64,000 nt of DNA from Nocardioides pini (GCF_026712185.1 NZ_JAPPUX010000004.1:372001-436000), one strand, 5' to 3'; positions 45,001 to 57,040 are shown, counted from the stretch's first letter. The notes: generated by a model not told the origin, from the letters alone. A program made the numbers and translations.

Positions 45001-46738
45001 GTCCCTCCAGGACATGTACACCACCCAGCTCGGCCAGTGGCGTTCGGCGTACTCCTCGCTGCCCTCACCGACCACCAGCCGCTTCCACTGCATCGTGTGG
45101 AGCGACTGGGCCTCGCAGGCCAGGGCCGAGCTCGCCTCAGGGATCCGGCTCGACACCAACTACTACTACTACCCGGGCTCCTGGGTCGCCGATCGCCCCG
45201 GGTTCATGAACGGCTCCGGCATGCCGATGCGATTCACCGACACCGACGGGTCGATGATCGACGTCTTCCAGGCCAACACCAACATGACGGACGAGTCGGG
45301 CCAGACCTACCCGTTCACCCCGAACACCCTGCTGGACCGGGCGCTGGGGAGCCAGGGTTACTACGGCGCCTTCACCGCCAACCTGCACACTGACGCCGCC
45401 TCGACCTTCGAGGACACCCAAGTCCTGGCCTCGGCCCAGTCTCGCGGCGTGCCGGTCATCGCGGCGCGCCAGCTGTTGACGTGGACGGACGGACGCAACG
45501 GCTCGTCGTTCAGCGGGATCTCCTGGACTGGCGGCACCCTGTCCTTCACCGTCGGCATCGGTGTCGGCGCGACCGGGCTGACGGCGATGCTGCCCACCAC
45601 CGGCCCGGGCGGCAGCACGCTGACGGCCGTCACCCGCGGCGGGGCATCTGTGCCCTTCACGACGATGACGGTCAAGGGCCAGCAGTACGCCGTGTTCCCG
45701 GCCGTCGGTGGCGCCCACCAGGCCACGTACACCTCGGGTGGTGGTGGCGGCGCGAACCGAGTCTCCGACGCGACGGTCACCACGTCCGCGACCGGCGACA
45801 CGACGGCCACATGGACGACGGAGGACCCAGGGACGAGCGAGGTGCTGCTGGGCACAGCACCCACCGAGCTCACCACCCGGGTCTCGCTCGCGAGCCGGAC
45901 CACCGACCACCTGGCCGAGCTCGGAGGTCTGCGGCCTGCAACGCGCTACTACTACCGGGTCGAGTCGCGCGGCCCGGGTGGACGTCGCACCGTGTGGCCT
46001 GCGGCCCATGCCGCGCCGGCGACGTTCACGACGTCCGCTGCCGACGTGACCGCCCCCCGCATCAGCGGGCTGCGCGTCCTGTCGATGCCTGACGGTTCGG
46101 CTCGGCTCACCTGGCGGACCAACGAGCCCGCGACCTCTGTCGTGCGGCTCGGACGCACAGGTGCCACGCTCAGGAAGCGCGGTTTCGACGCCAGCCTGAC
46201 AAGGAGCCACACGATCGTCGTCACCGGTCTGCTCCCCCGTCGGGCGTACGCCGTCGGCGTTTCCTCGCGCGACGGCTCCGGCAACGCCGCACCGCCACGC
46301 TCGACCCGGTTCCGCACCACGGGCGCTGGCATCGCGATGATGACAGCCGAGGACTTCCGCACCGGCACGCTCAGCGGGGACGCCCGGGTGACCGGAGAAG
46401 GACTCGGTGGCCTCGCTCTCTCCGCCCGCGGCTGGGGCCGCTACACCTCGCGGGTGGTCGACTCCGGGCGCAAGGCGACGTGGCGAGAACTGGTGCTCGA
46501 CGCACACCTGCCCGCGGGCTCGCAGGTCGTCGTGCGAGTTCGAGCCGGTGACCGGGCGACGCCCGACGCCACCTGGTCGGACTGGAAGGTCGTCACCAAG
46601 CCCGGCAGCCGCGCCGACGTGTCCGGGCGCTTCGTGCAGTACGACGTGACGCTCGCGGCGGCGCAGGGTGGGCTGCCGAGCGTGCGGGCCATCGGCCTGA
46701 CGCGCAGCGGGGGCCTCACTCGACACGCCGGGAGCTGA
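39041..46738 (+). CDS. Giant secreted multidomain protein, DUF4082/Ig/FN3 domains
   Basis: The protein has 2,565 residues from ATG 39041 (GAAGGAG 8 nt upstream). A signal peptide covers about residues 1-31. Residues 35-530 resemble the large C-terminal domain of the N,N-dimethylformamidase beta subunit (SVDQGQTIGFKVDTSAS, YRMGYYGGDGAR, HDEYWS). An Ig-like domain follows, then three DUF4082 domains starting at residues 630, 1004 and 1378 (each CPCTIWP), with five SbsA-type Ig domains between and after. Residues about 1650-2230 contain TGDDHGTGG and FEVGLHPTSG, reminiscent of a polysaccharide-deacetylase-like fold. Fibronectin-type domains and a C-terminal beta domain end it. It is probably a cell-surface or secreted polymer-active protein. 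It lies between 40-bp direct repeats. Confidence 0.9.
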   Translation: MPVRRRLAALLTLVLAAATLAIVTAATPAVAAPCDPPVSNPVACENTLPGNPESEWGVSGAGSASIQGFATDMSVDQGQTIGFKVDTSASSYRLDIYRMGYYGGDGARRVATVNPTVLNNQPNCLNDVSTGLVDCGNWTQNASWAVPASAVSGIYFARLVRTDGTAGASHVFFVVRDDDGGSDMLFQTSDTTWQAYNTYGGNSLYTGAPAGRAYKVSYNRPFTTRGNAPEDWVFNAEYPMVRFLESNGYDVSYSSGVDTDRRGAELREHKVFMSVGHDEYWSGSQRANVEAARDAGVHLAFFSGNEVFWKTRWENSIDGSGTSHRTLVSYKETHANAKIDPLANTWTGTWRDPRFSPPADGGRPENGLTGTMFAINCCAINMVVGQADGQMRFWRNTRVATLGTNATTTIGTNVIGYEWDEDPDNGFRPPGTFRVSQTAGSGDRLQDYGSSYAQGQATHAMTTYRAASGALVFSAGTIQWAWALDGNHDRGSAAPDTAAQQATVNLFADMTVQPDTLRSGLTAATASTDTAAPTTSITSPTAGATLPVGTPVTVSGTATDTGGGRVAGVEVSTDNGATWRRATGRGSWTYTFTPAASGAVTLRARTVDDSANLGTAATTNVTVGTAPTACPCTIWPGTATPAATDPDNSAVELGVKFRASTDGTITGIRYYKPQQTSGTHVGSLWTSTGTRLGQVSFTNESASGWQQATFPTPIPVTAGTTYVASYFTPGKYAVSSGYFATSGTTRGPLTALQDGVSGGNGVYRYTSSAGAFPNSTYGSENYWVDVVFSEANDTTKPTVTARTPAQGATAVGLGTDVTATFSEPVQQSTVTMELRAPGGAVVPAATSYDATSRTVTLDPNAALAATTTYTVALSGARDAAGNQMDPVTWTFTTDTPDTTKPTVTGRTPATAATGVALGVSPTATFSEPVQQASIALEVRGPGNTLVPATTTYDATTRTATVDPNANLAANTSYTVNLSGARDASGNQMDPVSWSFTTTAVASDCPCTIWPSTATPAGTDGDTSSVELGVKFRSNTDGFVTGIRYYRPSQATGTHVGSLWTSTGTRLGQVTFTGGTASGWQQASFSTPIPVTAGTTYVASYYTPSRYVANGAYFTTSATTRGPLTALQSGTDGGNGLYRYTSTPSTFPDQSYNGENYWVDVVFEDGPDTTKPTVTARTPAPGATGVSVGANVTATFSEPVQQSTLGLELRGPGNTVISGSTAYDAATRTATLDPTANLAATTQYTATVTGVRDTAGNLVDPVSWTFTTDTPDTTKPTLSGRTPAPGAGGVSTAVNATATFSEPVQAGTLAFELRTPANALVSGTTSYDAASRTATLDPTASLAPSTTYTATVSGARDTAGNQMDPVSWTFTTAATTSSCPCTIWPSTTAPAGTDPDTSSVELGVKFRTDTPGFVTGIRYYRPSQATGTHVGSLWTSTGTRLGQVTFTGGTASGWQEATFSAPIAVSANTTYVASYFTPSRYVVNGGYFSSAATTRGPLTALQNGTDGGNGLYRYTSTASTFPNLSYGSENYWVDVVFQEDSTDTTPPTINGRVPTPDATGVPVGVRPQATFSESVTGSTISMVLRGPANQVVPSATSYDAGTRTATLTPTIDLGYSTSYTVEISGARDGANNTMSPVSWSFQTSAPPPPGIEDGPGGPLAVVTSTGNPSSSYLSEIMRAEGLNEFANMRVSTLNATTLAPYAVVVLGDVAITDDQVTALTDWVNAGGNLVAMRPDSRLYSLAGITAQTGTVAEGYIGVNAAVEPGAGITTDTMQFHGTANRYSLNGATSVATLYSSATASTGLPAVTLRSVGSNGGQVATFAYDLARSVIATRQGNLAWAGQDRDGATPNRSNDLFFGGSSASDWVNLSKAHIPQADEQQRLLANLVTVAARDRFPVPRFWYFPGTHKAVVVATGDDHGTGGTPGRFSTYAAASPSGCSVARWECPRFSSYVYPSTPMTNTQAAAFNGQGFEVGLHPTSGCANFSSYQSLQDMYTTQLGQWRSAYSSLPSPTTSRFHCIVWSDWASQARAELASGIRLDTNYYYYPGSWVADRPGFMNGSGMPMRFTDTDGSMIDVFQANTNMTDESGQTYPFTPNTLLDRALGSQGYYGAFTANLHTDAASTFEDTQVLASAQSRGVPVIAARQLLTWTDGRNGSSFSGISWTGGTLSFTVGIGVGATGLTAMLPTTGPGGSTLTAVTRGGASVPFTTMTVKGQQYAVFPAVGGAHQATYTSGGGGGANRVSDATVTTSATGDTTATWTTEDPGTSEVLLGTAPTELTTRVSLASRTTDHLAELGGLRPATRYYYRVESRGPGGRRTVWPAAHAAPATFTTSAADVTAPRISGLRVLSMPDGSARLTWRTNEPATSVVRLGRTGATLRKRGFDASLTRSHTIVVTGLLPRRAYAVGVSSRDGSGNAAPPRSTRFRTTGAGIAMMTAEDFRTGTLSGDARVTGEGLGGLALSARGWGRYTSRVVDSGRKATWRELVLDAHLPAGSQVVVRVRAGDRATPDATWSDWKVVTKPGSRADVSGRFVQYDVTLAAAQGGLPSVRAIGLTRSGGLTRHAGS
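40928..43171. repeat. Two tandem 1,122-bp repeat units within giant gene
   Basis: The first Cys codon of the three DUF4082 copies lies at 40928, 42050 and 43172: exactly 1,122 bp (374 codons) apart each time. Each unit is one DUF4082 plus two SbsA-type Ig domains. The third copy is followed by only one Ig domain. Equal spacing indicates duplication of a whole block. Confidence 0.9.
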
Positions 46739-46748
46739 CGAGCGGCTG

Positions 46749-46788
46749 CGGGGTCAGAGCCGGTCGAGGAGCCAGGACGGGCTCAGCA
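46749..46788. repeat. Right copy of 40-bp direct repeat
   Basis: Identical to 38863-38902. It covers the last codons and stop of the NYN gene (LSPSWLLDRL) plus five following bases. Confidence 0.95.
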
Positions 46789-47128
46789 CCTGCGCCGGCG
46801 AGACGTTGGCGGCGAGCGCCCGGTCGGCGGTCACGACGACCACGTGGCCGCCGGCCTCGCCCGCGCGACGCGCCTGCTCCCGGATCTCCGCGTCGCCGTC
46901 GCGCGCCGCGTGGACCGTGCGCACGTGGCCGTCCCTGCCGGCCCTCACGCCGGCCTTGGCCTGGCCCTCCAGCACCAGCACGATCTCGTCGTACGACGTG
47001 TCGGCGACGAGGAGCCGCTCGTGCAGGCGGCGCGCCGCGCCCGCGCGGTCCTTCCACCAGCCGTCCGGCACCGAGCCGACCACGTTGGCGCCGTCGACGA
47101 CCAGGAAGGACCTCGTGTCCACCTGCAC
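46754..47128 (-). CDS. NYN-domain (PIN-like) putative ribonuclease
   Basis: The protein has 124 residues from GTG 47128. The NYN (PIN-like) fold is shown by LVVDGANVVGS, with its conserved Asp, GDAEIREQARR and VVVTADRALAANV, giving the acidic metal site of these nucleases. It probably cleaves RNA. The 3' end lies in the 40-bp repeat that is duplicated 7.9 kb to the left. Confidence 0.85.
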   Translation of the reverse strand: MQVDTRSFLVVDGANVVGSVPDGWWKDRAGAARRLHERLLVADTSYDEIVLVLEGQAKAGVRAGRDGHVRTVHAARDGDAEIREQARRAGEAGGHVVVVTADRALAANVSPAQVLSPSWLLDRL

Positions 47129-47235
47129 CCCTCTGATCTCGACGCGCTCGCGCGACGTCGTTCCTCAGTCGCGTCGCTTGCTCGATCTGGCCGAGCCCAC
47201 GCCACGATCTCGTTCCTCGATCGCGGCTGCTCGTC
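47129..47235. other. Gap between NYN gene and ffh with an imperfect direct repeat
   Basis: The gap contains a 15-bp imperfect direct repeat (47159-47173 and 47211-47225, 13 of 15 identical, both containing CGTTCCTC). Nothing else was recognised. Confidence 0.3.
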
Positions 47236-48831
47236 TCACTTCAGGAACTGGGAGAAGTCCTTGGGCAGGTTGAGCTGCTCGGCGGCCTTCTCGTAGTCGA
47301 CCTCGGCGCCGTCGGGGTTGCCGAACGGGTTCGCGGACTTCTCGGCCGACGCGGCCTTCTGCGCGGCCTTCTGCTGGGCGGCCTTGGCCGGGTTGCCGGA
47401 GACGCGCTTCTTGCCCTTCTTGCCCTTGCCCTGCGGGGCCTGGCGCGCGCCGGCGCGCTTGCCGCCGCCCAGACCCGGCATGCCGGGCATGCCGGGCATG
47501 CCCGGGACGCCGCCGCCACGGGCCATCGACTCCATCATCTTGCGGGCCTCGAAGAACCGGTCGACGAGCTGGTTGACGTCGGACACCTGGCGGCCGGAGC
47601 CGGCGGCGATGCGGGCGCGACGCGAGCCGTCGATGATCTTCGGATTGGCCCGCTCGGCCGGCGTCATCGACTGGATGATCGCCTGGATGCGGTCGATCTC
47701 GCGCTCGTCGAAGTTCTCGAGCTGGTCGCGGAACTGGCCCATCCCGGGGAGCATCCCCATGATCTTGGTCATCGAGCCGAGCTTGCGGATCTGCATCATC
47801 TGCTGGAGGAAGTCCTCCAGCGTGAAGCCGCCCTTGGTCGCGAGCTTCTCGGCCGCCTTCAGGGACTGCTCGGAGTCGAACGCCTTCTCGGCCTGCTCGA
47901 TCAGGGTGAGCATGTCGCCCATGTCGAGGATGCGCGAGGCCATCCGGTCGGGGTGGAACAGGTCGAAGTCGGTCATCTTCTCGCCGCTGGAGGCGAACAT
48001 GACCGGCTTGCCGGTGATCGAGCGGATCGACAGCGCCGCACCACCGCGGGCGTCACCGTCGAGCTTGGTGAGCACCACGCCGTCGTAGCCGACGCCGTCG
48101 AGGAACGCCTGCGCGGTGGTGACGGCGTCCTGGCCGATCATCGCGTCGACGACGAAGAGCACCTCGTCGGGCTGCACCGCGTCGCGGATGTCGGCGGCCT
48201 GCTTCATCAGCTCGGCGTCGACGCCGAGGCGACCGGCGGTGTCGATGATGACGACGTCGTGGAGCTTGCGCTTCGCCTCCTCGATCGACCTGCGCGCCAC
48301 GTCGACCGGGTCGCCACCGTGCTCGACCCCCTGGGCGTTGCCCGGCTCGGGCGCGAAGACGGGCACGCCCACGCGCTCGCCGTTGACCTGCAGCTGCTGG
48401 ACCGCGTTGGGGCGCTGGAGGTCGGCCGCGACCAGCATCGGCGTCTTGTCCTGGTCCTTGAGCCACAGCGCGAGCTTGGCCGCGAGCGTCGTCTTGCCCG
48501 CGCCCTGGAGGCCGGCGAGCATGATGACGGTCGGGCCGCTCTTGGCGTAGCGCAGGCGGCGCGTCTCGCCGCCGAGGATCGTGACGAGCTCCTCGTGGAC
48601 GATCTTGATGATCTGCTGCGCCGGGTTGAGGGCGCCGCTGACCTCCTCGGAGCGGGCCCGCTCCTTCACCGCGCCGACGAACTCCTTCACCACCGGCAGC
48701 GCGACGTCGGCCTCGAGCAGCGCGATGCGGATCTCACGCGCGGTGGCGTCGATGTCGGCCTCGGAGAGCCGGCCCTTGCCCCGCAGGTTCTTGAAGGTGT
48801 CGGCAAGGCGGTCGGAGAGTGTGGCGAACAC
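47236..48831 (-). CDS. ffh: Signal recognition particle protein Ffh
   Basis: The protein has 531 residues. Ffh binds signal sequences and SRP RNA and delivers ribosomes to FtsY. The N domain is FATLSDRLADTFKNLRGKGRL; GTPase motifs are LAGLQGAGKTT, DTAGRL and TKLDGDARGGAAL. The M domain is Met-rich (MMQIRKLGSMTKIMGMLPGM), with MPGMPGMPGLGG near residue 450. A Lys-rich tail of about 70 residues extends past the usual end. The SRP RNA gene is not in the window. Confidence 0.97.
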   Translation of the reverse strand: MFATLSDRLADTFKNLRGKGRLSEADIDATAREIRIALLEADVALPVVKEFVGAVKERARSEEVSGALNPAQQIIKIVHEELVTILGGETRRLRYAKSGPTVIMLAGLQGAGKTTLAAKLALWLKDQDKTPMLVAADLQRPNAVQQLQVNGERVGVPVFAPEPGNAQGVEHGGDPVDVARRSIEEAKRKLHDVVIIDTAGRLGVDAELMKQAADIRDAVQPDEVLFVVDAMIGQDAVTTAQAFLDGVGYDGVVLTKLDGDARGGAALSIRSITGKPVMFASSGEKMTDFDLFHPDRMASRILDMGDMLTLIEQAEKAFDSEQSLKAAEKLATKGGFTLEDFLQQMMQIRKLGSMTKIMGMLPGMGQFRDQLENFDEREIDRIQAIIQSMTPAERANPKIIDGSRRARIAAGSGRQVSDVNQLVDRFFEARKMMESMARGGGVPGMPGMPGMPGLGGGKRAGARQAPQGKGKKGKKRVSGNPAKAAQQKAAQKAASAEKSANPFGNPDGAEVDYEKAAEQLNLPKDFSQFLK

Positions 48832-48965
48832 GGTGTGGGTCTGTCCCTCGCATCGGTGGTGGATCAGGGTGCGTCAGAGTCTGGTACGACGACCAAGACT
48901 AACGGCCACACCCCGCCCGGGCTCAGCCGACGAGCCAGCCGGGGCGCTGCCGCCGCCCTTCACCG

Positions 48966-51188
48966 TCAGCCGCCGAGCGCCGTGCGCACGGCGTGGGCGG
49001 CCGCGGCGGCCCGCTCCTCCGTGGGGCGCACCCCGCCGACCTCCTGGACGTAGAACACGTCGACCGCCTGCGGGCCGAGCGTGGAGACGTGCGCCGAGGC
49101 GACCGTGAGCCCCAGCCGGGCGAGGGTGGTGAGCACGCGGTGGACGACGCCGGGCCGGTCGCTGGTGCGGATCTCCAGCACCAGCGAGGCGCGGGAGGCG
49201 TCGGGGCGGACCTCCACGATCGGCGGCAGCTCGCCGTCCGGGCGCGCGGGCAGGTCGGGGAGGCGCTGGGTGCCCTCGACGACGCGGCGGATGCGCTCGC
49301 GCACGACGCTGGCGTCGAGGTAGGCGTCGGGGACCTCCCACGCGCTGACGCCCCACTCGCCGTCCCCGTCGACCTGCGACCAGGCGCGGGCGGCGTGCAC
49401 CGGCACCCGGAGCGCGGCGAGGCCGCCGGCGACGTCGGCGAGCAGCCCGACACGGTCGGCCGCCACCACGGTGACCGTGGCGCCGACCTCGTGGGGGGCG
49501 ACCTCGACCGACACGGCGGTCGGGTCACGTCGTACGACGTCGGGGACGGGCAGCGACCCGACCGGGGCGACGTGCGTGATCTCCGCGCCGAGCGCCTGGC
49601 CGGCCCGGGAGACGAGGCGGTCGACCAGGGAGGCCCGCCACGTCGTCCACGCGGCCGGTGAGGCGGCCCGGGCGTCGGCCTCGGTGAGCGCGCGCAGCAG
49701 CTCCAGGCTCGCGGCGTCGGGGACGTGGGTGAGCAGCTCGGCGGTGGTGGCGGGGTCGTCGGGGTCGCGGGTGGTCGCGAGGTCCGCGAGCAGCAGGTGC
49801 CAGCGCACGAGGGAGGCGACCACCTCGGCGTCGAGGTCGGTGAAGCCCATCCGGGCCACCACCTTGCGGGCGAGGGGCTCGCCGGCCACCGAGTGGTCGT
49901 GCAGCGAGCCCTTGCCGATGTCGTGGAGCAGTGCGGTCACGAGCAGCAGGTCGGGCCGTCGGACGCCGCGGATGAGGGCGCCCGCCTCCGCGCAGGTCTC
50001 CACGACGTGGCGGTCCACGGTGAAGCGGTGGATGGCCGAGGCGTGGGGCAGCAGCCGGATCTGCTCCCACTCCGGCAGGAACGTCTCGATGCCCTCGACC
50101 TCGTCGAGGGTCTCCCACACCGGGAGGAGGGCCGGCCCGCTCGCGAGCAGGCGGACCAGGGCGTCGCGAGCGGGTGCGGGCCACGGCACGGGCAGCGGCG
50201 CACCCTCCCGCACCAGACGGGCCGCCGTGGTGGGGGCGAGCACCGCGTCACGGCTCGCGGCCTCGGCCGCAGCGCGGAGCAGGAGCGTGGGGTCGTCACC
50301 GGGCCGGGTGCCGGCGTCGAGGACGACCTCGCCGCGGGAGAGCGCGATGCCGGGGGCGATCCGCTCGAGCGCGGGCGTGCGGCGGCCCCGCTCCCCCGTC
50401 GACCGGGCCATCACGGCGTCCGTACGACGCCAGGCGAGGCGCGACAGGTGGCCGATCCGGCGGCCCAGCGAGCGGACGTGGCGCTGGGCCGCCTCCGCGT
50501 CGGGGAGGCCGAGCCGCTCGGCCAGTGGCTCCCACATCTCGGGGGCGATGCGGTCGGCCGGCCGACCCGCGAGGTCCTGCACCTCGTCGCGGACGTCGAG
50601 GAGCAGCTGCCGCGCCGCCTCGAGCGCCGGGGTGGAGGCGTCGACGAGCCAGCTGGCCTCGATCGCCTTGAGCACGCTGGCGTCGCGCAGCCCGCCCTCG
50701 GCCTCCTTGACGTCGGGCACCGACGCGTTCGCCAGCTCGCCGGCGACGTCGTGGCGCTTGTGGGTCATCGCCTTGAGCTCGGGCAGCCGGGTCCGGGCCT
50801 GGCGGCGCCAGTCGGCCAGCATCGTGGTGCGCAGCCGGAGGCTGAGGCCCGGGTCGCCGGCGAGGTGGCGTGCGTCGAGAAGCCCGAGCGCGACGCGGAG
50901 GTCGGCAGCGGCTTCCAGCACCTCGCCCATCGAGCGGACGGAGTGGTCGAGCCGCCGCCCGGAGTCCCACAGCGGGTACCAGAGGGTGGCCCCGAGGTCA
51001 CCGAGGTCCAGGCCGTCCTCGTGGACCAGGACGACATCGAGGTCGGAGTGCGGCGCGAGCTCGCCGCGCCCGTACCCCCCGACCGCGACCAGGGCCACCC
51101 CGGCGGCGGGCCCGCCGGAGGCGGCGTACGCCTCCCGGCAGAGCTCGTCGGCCGAGGTGGCCCTGGTCTGTCGATCTGCAGCGCTCAC
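48966..51188 (-). CDS. glnD: PII uridylyltransferase/uridylyl-removing enzyme
   Basis: The protein has 740 residues from GTG 51188 (GGAGG 5 nt upstream). It senses glutamine and modifies or demodifies PII. The nucleotidyltransferase motif is GGYGRGELAPHSDLDVVLV. The HD domain has LLHDIGKGSLHDHS. Two ACT domains end the protein (VTVVAADRVGLLADVAGG and VLEIRTSDRPGVVHRVL). It is the last gene of the amtB-glnB-glnD unit, 52 bp after glnB. Confidence 0.95.
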   Translation of the reverse strand: MSAADRQTRATSADELCREAYAASGGPAAGVALVAVGGYGRGELAPHSDLDVVLVHEDGLDLGDLGATLWYPLWDSGRRLDHSVRSMGEVLEAAADLRVALGLLDARHLAGDPGLSLRLRTTMLADWRRQARTRLPELKAMTHKRHDVAGELANASVPDVKEAEGGLRDASVLKAIEASWLVDASTPALEAARQLLLDVRDEVQDLAGRPADRIAPEMWEPLAERLGLPDAEAAQRHVRSLGRRIGHLSRLAWRRTDAVMARSTGERGRRTPALERIAPGIALSRGEVVLDAGTRPGDDPTLLLRAAAEAASRDAVLAPTTAARLVREGAPLPVPWPAPARDALVRLLASGPALLPVWETLDEVEGIETFLPEWEQIRLLPHASAIHRFTVDRHVVETCAEAGALIRGVRRPDLLLVTALLHDIGKGSLHDHSVAGEPLARKVVARMGFTDLDAEVVASLVRWHLLLADLATTRDPDDPATTAELLTHVPDAASLELLRALTEADARAASPAAWTTWRASLVDRLVSRAGQALGAEITHVAPVGSLPVPDVVRRDPTAVSVEVAPHEVGATVTVVAADRVGLLADVAGGLAALRVPVHAARAWSQVDGDGEWGVSAWEVPDAYLDASVVRERIRRVVEGTQRLPDLPARPDGELPPIVEVRPDASRASLVLEIRTSDRPGVVHRVLTTLARLGLTVASAHVSTLGPQAVDVFYVQEVGGVRPTEERAAAAAHAVRTALGG

Positions 51189-51240
51189 TGACCCTCCCCC
51201 ACGCGGAGGGCCGTGCGAGCGGCCCCGAGACGCACTCCCA

Positions 51241-54049
<2,809 letters not shown>

Positions 54050-54060
<11 letters not shown>

Positions 54061-57040
54061 GCGTCGCCGGCCGGGCCAGGTGCGGCTCGACGACGCCGCC
54101 GAGGTGATGGTTGCCTCCGGCCTCGTCGACGCCGACTACGTCGCCGCGCAGCTCGGCACCACCTTCGAGTCCCCCCTCGAGGCGGCACGCGCCGTCGTCG
54201 ACGCCGGCGACGTCTCCCCGCACCCGCTCTTCGAGGCCCAGTGGATCGGGCGACGTCGCTCGTGGCAGCGCGCCGGCCAGCACCCCGTGCTCTGGTACGT
54301 CTCCGAGCGCCGGCGGCGCAACCGGATCGCACCGCACCCGCTCGTCGACCCGCGGGTCGTCTTCGCGGCCTACCCCGAGGCCCGGCACCATCCCTACGGC
54401 GCACTCTCCTACTGGCTCGGCGCGTCCGGGCCAGGCACCCCGCTGCCGACGCGGATCCTGCCCCGCAAGGTCTCCTGGGGCACCTACCGCGCTGCCGCCA
54501 TCGCCGCCGCGACCCAGTGGCGCGAGGAGGTCGTCCGTGAGCGCCCGCAGCTGGTCGGTCCCACGCCCGCGCTGCCCGCCACGCTGGGCACCTCCCCGGC
54601 CGTGACCGTCGTGATGGCCGCGCAGGACGCCGGGCCGCTCGTCCACCAGACGGTCGCCTCGCTGCAGGCCCAGACCTTCACCGACTGGCACCTCGTCGCC
54701 GTGGACCGCGGGTCGGTCGACGACACCGCCGCCGTGCTCCAGGGCGTGGCGGCCTTCGACGACCGGGTCACCGTCGTGCGCGAGTCGCGGTGCGGGCTCG
54801 CCCGCGCGCTCAACGTCGCCCTCGAGCACGGCACCGCCGAGCACGTGGCCTTCCTGCCCCTCGGGCGCGAGTGGCTGCCCGAGATGCTCGGCGACCTGCT
54901 GGCCCACGCCCACCACTCCGGGGCGGCCGCGGTGCTGGCCGGCGCCGGCGCAGTCGGCCGGTCCCGCCACGAGCTGCTCAGTGGGCGTCCGGTCGACCTC
55001 GCCACGGCGCTGCTGCGGCGTGACGCCGTCAAGGACGTCGGAGGCTTCGACGAGGCCCTCGACGGCGCGGAGGAGCGCGACCTGCTGCTACGGATCACCC
55101 GCGACCACGAGCCGCTCGCCGTCGACGTACCCGTCCTGCGCCGCCCCGAGGCTCCTCAGCCCGGCTTCGCCGACGACTGGGACTCCGTCGTCCTCGAACG
55201 CCAGCTCGTCGACTGGGAGGCGGCCGCGCACCGGGAGACCGACGAGGACCTGGTCAGCCACGTCATGCCGCTGGGGCCCGAGCCGCGCCGGACGGTCGAG
55301 TGGCTCGGCTCCGTGCCACGCGAGGGCTCGGAGCTCGTGCTCGTCGGCGTACGCATGCGGCGCGCGCACCACGTCCTGGCTGCCTCGATCGCCTCGGTCA
55401 TCGCGGGAGCCCGCTTCGTCTCTGTCCCGGCGCCGGTCTCCATGTCGGTCGCCACCAACGTCGGCGTCGTCGAGGCCGCCGGCAGCACGGTGGTGCTGGT
55501 CCGGCCCGAGGCGATGCCGCCGCGCCAGCCCATCGCCGAACGGCTCGCCGGGGTGCTCCGGGAGCCCGGCGTGGGCCTGGCCCAGCCGCTGGTCGTGGAC
55601 CCGGACGGCGTGGTCCTGAGCGCGGGCGCCCGCTTCACGACCGACAACCCCCACCCCGAGCTCTTCCTCGCCGGCCTGCCCACCAGCGACGCCCTGCGGA
55701 TCGGCCAGTGCGAGCTCGCCGCGCCCGCCTCGCCGCTGGTGGCGCTGCGCGCCGAGGCGGCGGTCGCGCTGCACGGCCTCGACGCGCGCTACCACTCGGT
55801 CCTCGCCGAGACCGACCTCGGCCTGAGGGTGCAACGGGCGGGCCTTGGCGTCTCGGTGCTCGTGCCCGACGCGGTGATCACCTCCCGCACCGCCTACGCC
55901 GGGCCCGAGGAGCTCATCGGCGCGATGTCGTCCCTGCGCACGACCGTCCTCGCCGGCCCGCGGCCGCCCGTCGACCACGCCCGCGAGCAGCTCGGCGCCG
56001 CCGGGCTCGAGGTGACCGACGAGCGCAGCCGCAGGGTCAGCGTCGACCCCGACGACCGGACCGCGCCGTCGGTGCTGGTGCCGGAGCTCGTCGTGCGGGC
56101 CGTCGAGGGCATCCGCGAGTCGCCCCCGCGGCTGCGGTGGGCCGTCGACATCGCCGCCCCCGCCGCGCAGCGCGGCGACCGGTGGGGTGACACCTACTTC
56201 GCCCGGTCGCTGGCCGACGCCCTCGAACGACGCGGGCAGCACGTCGCCATCGACCGTCGCGACGCCCGCCACCGCGACTCGCGCGACCACGACGACGTCC
56301 TGCTGGTGCTCCGCGGGCTCGACCGCGTCACGCCGCGGCCCGGCCTGCTCAACGTGGAGTGGATCATCAGCCACCCCGACATGATCACGCCCGACGAGGT
56401 GGCGGGCTTCGACCTCGTGTACGCCGCCAGCACCAGCTGGTCGGAGCGGGTGAGCCGCGAGTGGGGCACGCCCGTCACCCAGCTCCTGCAGTGCACCGAC
56501 GCGCGCTGGTTCCACCCCGACCGGGCCGAGCCCGACACCGGGCCGGCGCTGCTGTTCGTGGGCAACTCGCGCGGCATCTACCGCTACGCCGTCCGCAGCG
56601 CCCTCGCCATCGGTGCCGACCTCACGCTGCACGGCAACGACTGGACCGACTTCGTCGAGCGAGACCAGATCGCCTCCAACGGCGTCGACAACCGCGAGGT
56701 CGGCGTGCTCTACGCCTCGGCGGGCATCGTGCTCAACGACCACCACCTCGACATGCGCCGCGACAGCTTCGCCTCGAACCGCCTCTTCGACGCGGCGGCC
56801 TGCGGGGCCCGGATCCTCAGCGACCGCATCGACGGCCTGGACGAGATCTTCTCGGGCCTGGTGCTCCCCTTCGACAACGAGCACGAGCTGGAGCGCCTGG
56901 TCAGGCCGCCGTACGACGCCTTCCCGGACAACGCCACCCGCCGGGAGATCGCGACCCGCATCATCGCCGAGCACAGCTTCGACAAGCGGGCCGAGACCCT
57001 CATCGACGACGCCGTCCGCACGCTGCTCGCCCGCCGCTGA
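54050..57040 (+). CDS. Large two-domain glycosyltransferase
   Basis: The protein has 996 residues. Residues about 185-310 are a GT2 (GT-A) domain (AVTVVMAAQDAGPLVHQTVASLQAQTFTDW). Residues about 700-990 form a second, GT-B-like part of the CgeB type (LLFVGNSRGIYR, ADLTLHGNDW, RLFDAAACGARILSDRIDGLDEIF). Residues 1-180 form an N-terminal domain without a recognised family. It starts 11 bp before the stop of the RgpF-like gene. A two-transferase polypeptide could build a repeating glycan, but the sugars are unknown. Confidence 0.85.
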
